Source: Bacteroides sp. (GTDB lineage: Bacteria > Bacteroidota > Bacteroidia > Bacteroidales > GCA-2748055). Taken from it: a stretch of DNA of 5,170 nt. This document shows, piece by piece, positions 1 to 5,170 of the stretch; the first letter of the stretch is position 1; each line of letters begins with the position of its first letter. Location of the stretch: the NCBI GenBank assembly GCA_011048475.1, contig DSDZ01000180.1, forward strand, positions 1-5,170, given 5' to 3'. The notes under the pieces were generated by a model that saw nothing but the letters and a program-made list of their open reading frames with translations, had not been told where the DNA came from and did not search any database. The translations under genes were made by a program, and so were the position numbers.

Positions 1-522
1 CAAAAGGAGATCAAGTTGAACGGATGGGCCATTGAGTTCAGGATCAACGCGGAGGATGTTCAGTCCGGCTTTTCGCCCAGTCTGGGGACCATCGAAAAGA
101 TCTCCTGGCCGGAGGACGAGCATATCCGGGTGGATACCGGGGTGAGGGATGGCTCTCTGATTACGCCATACTTCGATTCTTTAATTGCCAAGCTGATCAT
201 CCATGCAGAGGACCGCGAGAAGGCGCTCCACATTGCCAGTCTTGCCATCCGCAAATTCTGGATCAAAGGGACCAAGACCACACTGGCCTTCTGCAGGGCA
301 GTATTGCAGAACAGGAATTTCAGAAAGGGGACTTTCAACACGTCATTTTTGAGCAATGAACTGAAGATCCACTATCACCATGAACCTGAGGAGGAAATGC
401 TGGCGGCATTTTTTGCCGTGTACGATTATGCGAGGGAAATACAGGAACACGAGGATAAACCGCTTTACGTGGATAAAGGAAAGGAGATCGCACCCTGGCT
501 TCTCAACAAAAGACTAAGATAA
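1..522 (+). CDS. accC: Biotin carboxylase subunit of an acyl-CoA carboxylase, C-terminal part (5' end outside window)
   Basis: This enzyme uses ATP and bicarbonate to carboxylate the biotin held on a carrier protein, the first half-reaction of acetyl-/propionyl-CoA carboxylase in the cytoplasm. The frame is open from base 1, so the gene is cut by the window edge; 173 residues remain of a protein that is normally about 450-500 long. Visible residues 10-19 (AIEFRINAED) match the conserved biotin carboxylase signature; its Arg14 corresponds to the catalytic Arg338 of E. coli AccC. It is followed by the PSLGTI segment and by TPYFDSLIAKLI, both typical of the C-terminal domain. About 55 residues follow the usual E. 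coli-like end, as in longer acyl-CoA carboxylase subunits. The stop lies 12 bases before the biotin carrier gene, so the two are probably co-transcribed. The family is clear; the acyl-CoA substrate (acetyl, propionyl or other) cannot be told from this part. Confidence 0.93.
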   Translation, partial: QKEIKLNGWAIEFRINAEDVQSGFSPSLGTIEKISWPEDEHIRVDTGVRDGSLITPYFDSLIAKLIIHAEDREKALHIASLAIRKFWIKGTKTTLAFCRAVLQNRNFRKGTFNTSFLSNELKIHYHHEPEEEMLAAFFAVYDYAREIQEHEDKPLYVDKGKEIAPWLLNKRLR

Positions 523-534
523 ACCGGCTGATTC

Positions 535-1074
535 ATGGCAAACGAGTCCAGGAAAACGAAAAAATCGGATGTGCTCATTGCGCTGAGTTCCGCGAACAGG
601 GCGTTTGAATTCAGGAATCCGCTCAAAAAGCGCGTCAAATATCAGGGGAAATACGTGGATATCAAACTCCGGGAGGATCCTGACGGTTTTTCCTATATCG
701 TTTGGAAGAACAAGAAGTACATGCTGGATGTGATTGAAAAGAACCAGAACCGGTACACGATCATGATTAACGGCGTCTGGCATTCCTTCACAGTGGAAAC
801 ACCCTTCTCGCTGAAACGACGCAAGCGGCTGGGCAAGGAGGGTGAAGCATCATCCAGGGTGAGCATCGAAGCTCCCATGCCGGGAAAGATCATCGATATA
901 CTGGTGGAAGAGGGAACGGATGTAAAAGAGGGCGAACCCATTCTCATCCTCGAAGCCATGAAAATGCAGAATGAAATCGCCAGTCATGTGACAGGAGTGG
1001 TGCGCTCGGTATCGGTCAAAAAGAACGACTCCGTCATGAAGGACGATGTCCTTATGGACATTCAGACTTCCTGA
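535..1074 (+). CDS. Biotin carboxyl carrier protein of an acyl-CoA carboxylase (biotin/lipoyl domain)
   Basis: This 179-residue protein carries the biotin that shuttles the carboxyl group from biotin carboxylase to a carboxyltransferase. The C-terminal biotinyl domain (about residues 107-178) has the APMPGK turn at 113-118 and the biotinylation motif EAMKM at 140-144, so Lys143 is the expected biotin attachment site; the spacing between the two motifs is normal. Residues 1-100 are basic and strand-rich, with alternating segments such as KRVKYQGKYVDI, and resemble the linking (BT-like) domain of propionyl-CoA-type carboxylases; that part is inference. The ATG at 535 follows the biotin carboxylase stop by 12 bases with no strong Shine-Dalgarno site. 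The last 13 bases overlap the 3' end of the convergent thpR gene. No carboxyltransferase follows, so this pair is probably the end of its operon. Confidence 0.92.
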   Translation: MANESRKTKKSDVLIALSSANRAFEFRNPLKKRVKYQGKYVDIKLREDPDGFSYIVWKNKKYMLDVIEKNQNRYTIMINGVWHSFTVETPFSLKRRKRLGKEGEASSRVSIEAPMPGKIIDILVEEGTDVKEGEPILILEAMKMQNEIASHVTGVVRSVSVKKNDSVMKDDVLMDIQTS

Positions 1075-1643
1075 TCCCGGAACATCAAACTTGAAATGGG
1101 CGTATACACGGGACCTCCATTCCCCGGCTCGCTGCGGAAATATACAAGCCTGTCCAGCAGCACCTCCTGCCCGAAGCGATCCTTCATGGTTTTAACGGCT
1201 GACTGAAGCGCGGCCGGATCCACCCGGTTCCTGATCCGTCCCAGGGTCAGATGGGGACTGAACACTCGTTTCTCCGGACGGATCCCGCATTTATCCAGCG
1301 CAGCATCGGTCATCTCCTTCAACCTGTTCAGGAACTCTGGTTGCCGTACTCCGACCCACAGCACCCTGGGCTGTACGCGATCGCCGAAGCTGCCGAGATC
1401 GCCCAGTGTAATATGTTGTTTAACAGGTGTCTCCGTTGTTTCTTCCAGGGCGCGGGAGATCCTACTGATCGCGGGCTGCCGGGTGTTTCCGATAAACCGC
1501 ATGGTAACATGGTATCTGGAGGGATGCACCCAGCTGATCCTTTCCCCTGCGAGGATTTCCATCAGCTCCTCCCTGGCCTCGAGAAAAAGCGGGCCCACAC
1601 GCAGGGGGACCCCGATAAATGTTCTATAGTATTGCTCCTTCAT
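1062..1643 (-). CDS. thpR: RNA 2',3'-cyclic phosphodiesterase (LigT/2H phosphoesterase family)
   Basis: Members of this family hydrolyse 2',3'-cyclic phosphate ends of RNA to 2'-phosphates, and some also ligate tRNA halves in vitro. The 193-residue length is usual. Both catalytic HxT motifs are present: His45-Val-Thr47, followed by MRFIGNT, and His131-Leu-Thr133, followed by LGRI. Between them lies the family-typical stretch ITLGDLGSFG near 78-87 and RVLWVGV at 93-99. The N-terminal strand RTFIGVPL fits the bilobal 2H fold. The ATG at 1643 lies about 23 bases below the likely transcription start of a good TAnnTTTG element. The gene is divergent from elbB (59-base spacer), and its last 13 bases overlap the convergent biotin carrier gene. 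The neighbours say little about its role; it looks like a stand-alone housekeeping-type RNA-processing gene. The biological substrate in bacteria remains uncertain. Confidence 0.92.
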   Translation of the reverse strand: MKEQYYRTFIGVPLRVGPLFLEAREELMEILAGERISWVHPSRYHVTMRFIGNTRQPAISRISRALEETTETPVKQHITLGDLGSFGDRVQPRVLWVGVRQPEFLNRLKEMTDAALDKCGIRPEKRVFSPHLTLGRIRNRVDPAALQSAVKTMKDRFGQEVLLDRLVYFRSEPGNGGPVYTPISSLMFRDQEV

Positions 1644-1673
1644 TTACCGGATGACTGATTTTCCGTAAATTAG

Positions 1674-1681
1674 CAAATATA
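1674..1681 (-). promoter_or_regulatory. Candidate -7 promoter element for thpR (TATATTTG)
   Basis: Read on the minus strand this is TATATTTG, a perfect match to the Bacteroidota -7 consensus TAnnTTTG, 30 bases before the thpR start codon. A leader of roughly 20-25 bases would result. No TTG is visible at the usual distance for the -33 element, so the call rests on the -7 match and on its place in the AT-rich divergent spacer. A weaker plus-strand match (TAAATTAG, 1666-1673) could serve elbB. Confidence 0.35.
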
Positions 1682-1702
1682 AATCTTTATAATTCCATCA
1701 TA

Positions 1703-2353
1703 ATGAAAAAGTTTGCAGTGATATTGTCAGGTTGCGGAGTATTTGACGGTTCTGAAATCCATGAAGCGACCCTCACTCTTCTGGCCATCGCTAAATTGGG
1801 GTGCCAGTATGAACTCTTTGCACCTGATATCAAGCAGCATCACGTGGTTAATCATCTCACCGGCAAAGAGATGAAAGAAACAAGAAATGTACTGGTGGAA
1901 TCCGCCCGAATTGCCCGGGGTAAAATCCAAGATCTGAAAAAATTCAATCCGGATAAATTCGACGGATTGGTCCTGCCCGGCGGATTCGGTGTTGCCAAGA
2001 ATCTGTCCACATGGGCATTTGACGGAGCCGACGCATCCGTGCTACCACTGGTGGAGGATGCTGTCCGGGAAATGGTTTCCCGGAACAAACCGGTGGGAGC
2101 GCTTTGCATTGCGCCGGTCCTCCTTGCCAGGATCTTCGGGGAGGTAACCGTAACCATCGGGGATGATCCAGGGACCATCCGGGCCCTTGATTCCCTTGGC
2201 GCTTCCCACATGAAGGCATCACGTACGGATGTGGTGGTGGACACAAAACACAACCTTGTTACCACGCCTGCATACATGCTCGATTCCACCATTGACCAGA
2301 TTGCCGAGGGCGCCGAAAAGCTTGTGAAAGCCATGAAGGACCTGATGCCTTAA
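1703..2353 (+). CDS. elbB: ElbB-like glyoxalase, DJ-1/PfpI (class I glutamine amidotransferase-like) superfamily
   Basis: This 216-residue protein aligns along its length with E. coli ElbB (217 residues), as I remember that sequence. The near-identical blocks are ILSGCGVFDGSEIHEA at 7-22, NHLTGKEMKETRNVL around residues 50-64, LPGGFGVAKNLS in the centre, the nucleophile-elbow region GALCIAP with Cys135, and VTTPAYML near the C-terminus. Cys135 is at the usual superfamily nucleophile position. Family members are annotated as isoprenoid-biosynthesis glyoxalase; weak glyoxalase activity is reported for E. coli ElbB, but the physiological role is poorly settled. There is no signal peptide, so it is cytoplasmic. 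The ATG at 1703 starts at the conserved MKKFAVILSG, which fixes the start. The gene is divergent from thpR; the next gene on the same strand begins 81 bases downstream with its own promoter candidate, so an operon is not required. Confidence 0.94.
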   Translation: MKKFAVILSGCGVFDGSEIHEATLTLLAIAKLGCQYELFAPDIKQHHVVNHLTGKEMKETRNVLVESARIARGKIQDLKKFNPDKFDGLVLPGGFGVAKNLSTWAFDGADASVLPLVEDAVREMVSRNKPVGALCIAPVLLARIFGEVTVTIGDDPGTIRALDSLGASHMKASRTDVVVDTKHNLVTTPAYMLDSTIDQIAEGAEKLVKAMKDLMP

Positions 2354-2382
2354 AAACAGCATTTCTGAGTTTCAGGTACGGT

Positions 2383-2412
2383 TTTTGATGATACCCGGAA
2401 TAGGTATGTTTC
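2383..2412 (+). promoter_or_regulatory. Candidate promoter for the DUF4294 gene (-33 TTTTG, -7 TATGTTTC)
   Basis: TTTTG at 2383-2387 is followed after 17 bases by TATGTTTC at 2405-2412. This matches the Bacteroidota TTTG / TAnnTTTG pattern except for the final base, and spacing is within the described range. Transcription would begin near 2418, giving a short leader before the GTG at 2435. A second, perfect -7 match (TACTTTTG, 2423-2430) sits only 4 bases before that GTG and lacks a well-placed -33 partner. Confidence 0.35.
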
Positions 2413-2434
2413 AATATTTCGGTACTTTTGATCC

Positions 2435-3037
2435 GTGAAAGGTTTCATTCTGTATATGATCCTGGCTTCTGCGCTGCTCTTCTCGGCAAGGACGGTCTGT
2501 GCCCAGACCGACACCACCGGAAACTGGGGAGTCACCAGCGGGGTGATCCGGGGAGCGGACACCATACCGATGATCAACCTGCCCGAGATCCGCGTGTACC
2601 ATGCACAGAATTATGAATACCTGTTCCTTAAAAGAAAATACAGGAGACTGATCTACAATGTCAAGAAAGCATATCCCTATGCAAAAATCGCTGCAGGCAG
2701 ACTGAAGGAATTGGACCGTCAGCTGGCATTGCTACACGGCGAAAAGGAAAGGAAAGCATATATCGAGACGGCTGAAAAGCAGATCATGGAAGAATTCGAG
2801 CAACAGGTGAGAAAACTGTCCATCACCCAGGGGATCATCCTGGTGAAGCTGATTGACCGCGAAACCGGCAGGACTTCCTACCAGGTGATCAAAGACCTGA
2901 AAGGAGGATTCACCGCATTTTTCTGGCAGGGGATCGCACGGATCTTCGGGAACAACCTGAAGGCAGAATATGACCCGGAACGGCAGGACCGGGTCATTGA
3001 AGATATTGTCCAGGGCATTGAACTGGGATTTATCTAG
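2435..3037 (+). CDS. Exported DUF4294 domain-containing protein (function unknown)
   Basis: This 200-residue protein has a signal peptide: Lys2, a hydrophobic core at about 4-17, and a V-C-A cleavage site giving a mature start near Gln24. Residues about 40-190 match what I recognise as DUF4294, a Bacteroidota family with no known function. Hallmarks are the Leu-Pro-Glu-Ile-Arg-Val-Tyr segment at 49-55, AYPYAK at 79-84, a long charged helical region (about 84-127), ITQGIILVKLIDRETG at 130-145, and an aromatic-rich FTAFFWQGIARIFG stretch followed by KAEYDPE. The mature protein should be periplasmic or cell-envelope-associated. The GTG at 2435 is preferred because it supplies the basic residue before the hydrophobic core; the in-frame ATG at 2456 would give a signal peptide with no N-terminal charge. 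The gene lies 81 bases after elbB and is convergent with the lipoprotein gene, 37 bases away. Confidence 0.82.
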   Translation: MKGFILYMILASALLFSARTVCAQTDTTGNWGVTSGVIRGADTIPMINLPEIRVYHAQNYEYLFLKRKYRRLIYNVKKAYPYAKIAAGRLKELDRQLALLHGEKERKAYIETAEKQIMEEFEQQVRKLSITQGIILVKLIDRETGRTSYQVIKDLKGGFTAFFWQGIARIFGNNLKAEYDPERQDRVIEDIVQGIELGFI

Positions 3038-3074
3038 GTTCCCCAGTCCAGGAACACAGCCCTCAAACCGGGTC

Positions 3075-3878
3075 TCAGAATCTGATGTTCGTGGAAGGCA
3101 TTGCCTCTGCCAGCGACCTTACCTGTTCCGCAGGAATTTGATTTCCCTGGATCTCCAGATCGGTCAGTGTCTCTTTCAAGCCAGTGATCTCCCAAGGTAT
3201 CTCCTTCAGGAAATTGTTGGAAAGATCGAGTTTTCTCAGTTTGCGAAGTCCGGAAATCCCGGGAGATAACCGGCCCAGGGCATTGTGATCAAGGGTGAGG
3301 ATCTCCAGGTTCGTGAGCTCGAAAAGCTCAGCCGGCAGGTCGGTCAGCCTGTTCTCCCCCATATCCAGCTTCGTGAGCTGGTCCATTCGGGCGATCCCTT
3401 CGGGAATCTCCATGATCTGGTTCTCCGAAAGATCCACCCTGTCCAGCATGGGAAGCAAGAGGATCTGTTCCGGAAACCGTTTGAGCCTGTTCCCGTTGGC
3501 ATAAAAACCCTGCAGATAATGTAATTCTGATAATTCTTCCGGCAGCTCCGCCAGCTCATTGTGGGCCACATCCAGGGAATGCAGGTATTTCAACTGCCCG
3601 ATCGCGGGTGGAATGACACCCAGTTTCTTTCCCCATAACACCATCTTATACACCTTCTCAGGATCATCCGAAAGGGCACTCTGAACCGAATCGTACCGTC
3701 GGGCCCGGTACAATGAGAGCCTGTCGAGTATCCTGGAGGTATCCACCATCGGTTTATTCGCCGATATGATGGATTCACGGGATTCCTGTTTTTCACCAGG
3801 CGATGTGTTGCACGCCTGGAAGGCGAACAGGATTACATACAGGATCAGTCCATAAAACAGGGGCAAATATCTTTTCAT
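3075..3878 (-). CDS. Leucine-rich-repeat lipoprotein
   Basis: This predicted 267-residue protein begins with a lipoprotein signal: Lys2 and Arg3, a hydrophobic core from Leu5 to Phe20, and Cys23 in F-Q-A-C, a looser lipobox of the kind seen in Bacteroidota. A linker rich in charged residues (24-72) follows, then leucine-rich repeats from 73 to about 249 and a short C-terminal tail. The repeats have the form LxxLxxLDLxxNxLxxLPxxIxx, 23 residues each, and should form a curved protein-binding solenoid anchored in the outer or inner membrane; no enzymatic domain is present. The frame is open to an upstream ATG at 3932, but the start at 3878 gives a proper signal peptide and lies just below a good promoter candidate that the longer form would contain. 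The ligand is unknown. The gene is co-directional with, but separated by a terminator from, the T9SS gene upstream. Confidence 0.85.
   Translation of the reverse strand: MKRYLPLFYGLILYVILFAFQACNTSPGEKQESRESIISANKPMVDTSRILDRLSLYRARRYDSVQSALSDDPEKVYKMVLWGKKLGVIPPAIGQLKYLHSLDVAHNELAELPEELSELHYLQGFYANGNRLKRFPEQILLLPMLDRVDLSENQIMEIPEGIARMDQLTKLDMGENRLTDLPAELFELTNLEILTLDHNALGRLSPGISGLRKLRKLDLSNNFLKEIPWEITGLKETLTDLEIQGNQIPAEQVRSLAEAMPSTNIRF
3132..3662 (-). repeat. Eight leucine-rich repeat units (23 residues, 69 bases each)
   Basis: Counting from the start at 3878, units span residues 73-95, 96-118, 119-141, 142-164, 165-187, 188-210, 211-233 and a partial 234-249. Seven units are exactly 23 residues with no insertions. 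The first is degenerate (its LxxL positions are poorly kept) and probably caps the solenoid; the last has one extra residue (LKETLTDLEI) and closes it. The repeat is clear at protein level only: codons have diverged between units. Confidence 0.85.
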
Positions 3879-3898
3879 CAATGTGTTCAGATCTTTCT

Positions 3899-3932
3899 CA
3901 AAAATAAATAAAAAGGAGGCCTCTTCATTCAA
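3899..3932 (-). promoter_or_regulatory. Candidate promoter for the LRR lipoprotein gene (-33 TTG, -7 TATTTTTG)
   Basis: On the minus strand TATTTTTG (3906-3899) is a perfect match to TAnnTTTG, and TTG (3932-3930) lies 23 bases upstream, at the outer limit of the described spacing. Transcription would start near 3893, leaving a leader of about 15 bases before the ATG at 3878. The element lies directly after the terminator of the upstream T9SS gene. Confidence 0.45.
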
Positions 3933-3935
3933 TAA

Positions 3936-3967
3936 GAGAAGGGTATCCCTTCTGGGACACCCTCCCC
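3936..3967 (-). terminator. Strong hairpin terminator of the T9SS gene, polarised to the minus strand
   Basis: The hairpin begins 17 bases after the T9SS stop codon. In minus-strand RNA positions 3967-3954 pair with 3936-3949 without a gap: 14 pairs, of which three are G.U, around an AGAA tetraloop (3953-3950). In plus-strand RNA those three pairs become A.C mismatches, so the structure favours the minus transcript. The bases after the stem (UUAUUG) are only moderately U-rich; a longer T-rich run follows about 20 bases further on. Confidence 0.72.
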
Positions 3968-3984
3968 GAACATATATGGCAGAT

Positions 3985-5170
3985 TTAACGGATGACCAGC
4001 TTTCCGTCCGTCAATTTCCCGTCTTCACCTGATAATCTGTACATGTAGATCCCGCTGGCGAGGCCTTCCCTGTCAAAATGGAACAGTCCGTTCCTGATAT
4101 TCCGGATCATTTTTACGGATCGTCCTGACAGATCGTACAGGGTGAAGGAACAGGAAGTTCCCAGGTTGTTGTCAAACTCAATCGTGGCTATGTCAGACAC
4201 GGGATTGGGATAGACCGAAACCCGGGTGCTGACGGATTCATGATCCCCCACACCCACGAAGGGATTATTGCGGGCGTTCACATCTCCGAGGGAGAGTGTC
4301 CAGCCTGCAGCCCAGTTGGATGACGGTGCAAATGCACCCACATAGTTCACCTCCTCGAACCAGTCATCAAGACCTTCAAAACCGGCAATATTGAAAACAT
4401 CCCCTCCGGCAGTGGGATTATCGGCAGAGACCACCGGATCCACATCCAGCACATTGCCATTGCCATCGAAAGATGCTGAAAATGCATCCAGTTCGGTCTG
4501 GGTGACCGTGTACAGTTCATTCCCGTCATCATCCTGCTCAGATACAACTTTGAAAATCCCGGCTGCTGTACCATCGGCCACGTTGTAAAAAATATTGTTG
4601 GCCAGGACCAGGTTCCCTTCCACGAATCGGTCATAGGACCCCCCGTCGGTTCCCCGAAACTCGACATCGATCCCTTTGGCCTGGCTGGCGAAAATAGAGT
4701 TGTGGTATTCCCCCCCGGCATTGTCACGGAAAGTGACCGCACGCTTTCCTTCGGAAGCACCGCGTCCCACGTAGGTGACATTGGAAAAGACCGGGTGCGC
4801 AATGGGAGTCCCCAGCTCATTGGAAGAGGGTCCGCCGTCATGTTCTCCCAAACGGTCGCCGGCGAGGGGATCCTGGATCGCACAGAAAAACTGGTTCCAT
4901 CCGCTGTATCCCTCGTCATAATCGTAGGAATCATCCGCACACCAGGCTGCCAGGATGTGGTGCAGTTTCGGCGCCCCCCCGAACCATTCGACCCCGTCGT
5001 CCTTGTTGGAAACCACCTCGAGGTAAGAGATGTCGGTAGCGGTTCCCGTGGCACCCAGGGTGAGACCGTTGATCTCATTTCCCTCTCCGATATCGGTTCC
5101 GCCGTGCCGGATGGATATATATTTCAGGGTTCCGGAACCGTCATTCTCCATACCCCCCCCGTACAGTCCC
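3985..5170 (-). CDS. T9SS-exported surface or extracellular protein with beta-helix-like repeats, C-terminal part (5' end outside window)
   Basis: The frame is open to the window edge, so the Met at 5151 is internal; 394 residues are visible. The last ~78 residues are a type A T9SS sorting domain: YPNP (codons at 4212-4201), TIEFDNN, LYDLSGR, a LASGIYMYRL strand pair and the terminal KLVIR. It directs passage of the outer membrane by the gliding/Por secretion machinery and usually ends in cleavage or surface attachment. The upstream part has strand-turn segments such as GTLKYISIRHGG, INGLTLGA and DDGVEWFGG, which I recognise from Bacteroidota secreted proteins and read as parallel beta-helix-like. 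An acidic, aromatic patch (CADDSYDYDEGYSGW) lies between two Cys that could form a disulfide. I see no catalytic motif, so the role (adhesin, glycan-binding or other) is unknown. Gly-Gly pairs are often coded GGGGGG, giving G tracts of 6-8. Confidence 0.85.
   Translation of the reverse strand, partial: GLYGGGMENDGSGTLKYISIRHGGTDIGEGNEINGLTLGATGTATDISYLEVVSNKDDGVEWFGGAPKLHHILAAWCADDSYDYDEGYSGWNQFFCAIQDPLAGDRLGEHDGGPSSNELGTPIAHPVFSNVTYVGRGASEGKRAVTFRDNAGGEYHNSIFASQAKGIDVEFRGTDGGSYDRFVEGNLVLANNIFYNVADGTAAGIFKVVSEQDDDGNELYTVTQTELDAFSASFDGNGNVLDVDPVVSADNPTAGGDVFNIAGFEGLDDWFEEVNYVGAFAPSSNWAAGWTLSLGDVNARNNPFVGVGDHESVSTRVSVYPNPVSDIATIEFDNNLGTSCSFTLYDLSGRSVKMIRNIRNGLFHFDREGLASGIYMYRLSGEDGKLTDGKLVIR

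Noticed and set aside
1251..1658. A 135-residue open frame antisense to thpR
   Set aside because: thpR on the other strand carries both HxT motifs; this frame shows no recognisable domain.
1666..1673. TAAATTAG as the elbB promoter
   Set aside because: Matches TAnnTTTG at five of six fixed positions but has no TTG at a suitable distance; recorded only as a weak possibility.
1852..2334. A 160-residue open frame antisense to elbB
   Set aside because: It mirrors the strongly conserved ElbB protein and has low-complexity Ser/Thr/Arg composition; no start context or family match.
3038..3055. Inverted repeat GTTCC/GGAAC as a terminator between the DUF4294 and LRR genes; also ACTGGG (3022-3027)/CCCAGT (3042-3047)
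   Set aside because: Stems of 5 and 6 pairs with loops of 8 and 14 bases and no T tract on either side; too weak to call.
3916..3923. Palindrome GAGGCCTC as an operator site
   Set aside because: An 8-base palindrome between promoter elements is suggestive, but it is short, single and matches no site I can name.
4347..5078. A 243-residue open frame on the minus strand inside the T9SS gene
   Set aside because: It is a different-frame shadow of the T9SS gene, rich in Arg, Trp, Pro and Ser with no domain; the main frame carries the sorting domain and the recognisable repeats.
1..5170. Defence system, mobile element, CRISPR array or RNA gene
   Set aside because: Both strands were read; every substantial stretch is explained by ordinary metabolic, RNA-processing or envelope genes, and no transposase, integrase, direct-repeat array or tRNA/rRNA pattern was seen.

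Overview
The window looks like an ordinary chromosomal segment of a Bacteroidota bacterium, probably class Bacteroidia. The evidence is a type IX secretion (T9SS) C-terminal sorting domain, a DUF4294-type exported protein (a family I know only from Bacteroidota), Bacteroidota-style -7 promoter elements (TAnnTTTG), weak or absent Shine-Dalgarno sites, and a moderate GC content that I judge by eye to be around 50%. It is densely coding: no gap exceeds about 110 bases, and I see no rRNA, tRNA, CRISPR array, insertion sequence or phage gene.

Left part (1-1074, + strand): the 3' end of a biotin carboxylase gene, followed 12 bases later by a biotin carboxyl carrier protein gene. Together they supply the biotin-carboxylating half of an acyl-CoA carboxylase (acetyl-/propionyl-CoA type). 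The carboxyltransferase is not in the window and, since the next gene is convergent, would have to lie upstream or elsewhere.

Middle (1062-3037): thpR (RNA 2',3'-cyclic phosphodiesterase, - strand) overlaps the carrier gene tail to tail by 13 bases. It is divergent from elbB (DJ-1/PfpI-superfamily glyoxalase-like protein, + strand) across a 59-base AT-rich spacer. After elbB comes a DUF4294 secreted protein with a GTG start and a signal peptide.

Right part (3075-5170, - strand): a gene for a leucine-rich-repeat lipoprotein with about eight 23-residue repeats. Upstream of it on the same strand is the 3' end of a large secreted, beta-helix-like protein carrying a T9SS type A sorting domain. 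Between them a hairpin at 3936-3967 has G.U pairs that make it stable only in minus-strand RNA, so it reads as the terminator of the T9SS gene. Just beyond is a promoter candidate for the lipoprotein gene.

I found no convincing new multi-gene system. The points worth a second look are modest: long poly-G tracts in the T9SS gene, the strand-polarised terminator, a promoter that helps fix the lipoprotein start, a start and promoter ambiguity for the DUF4294 gene, and the carboxylase pair without a visible carboxyltransferase.
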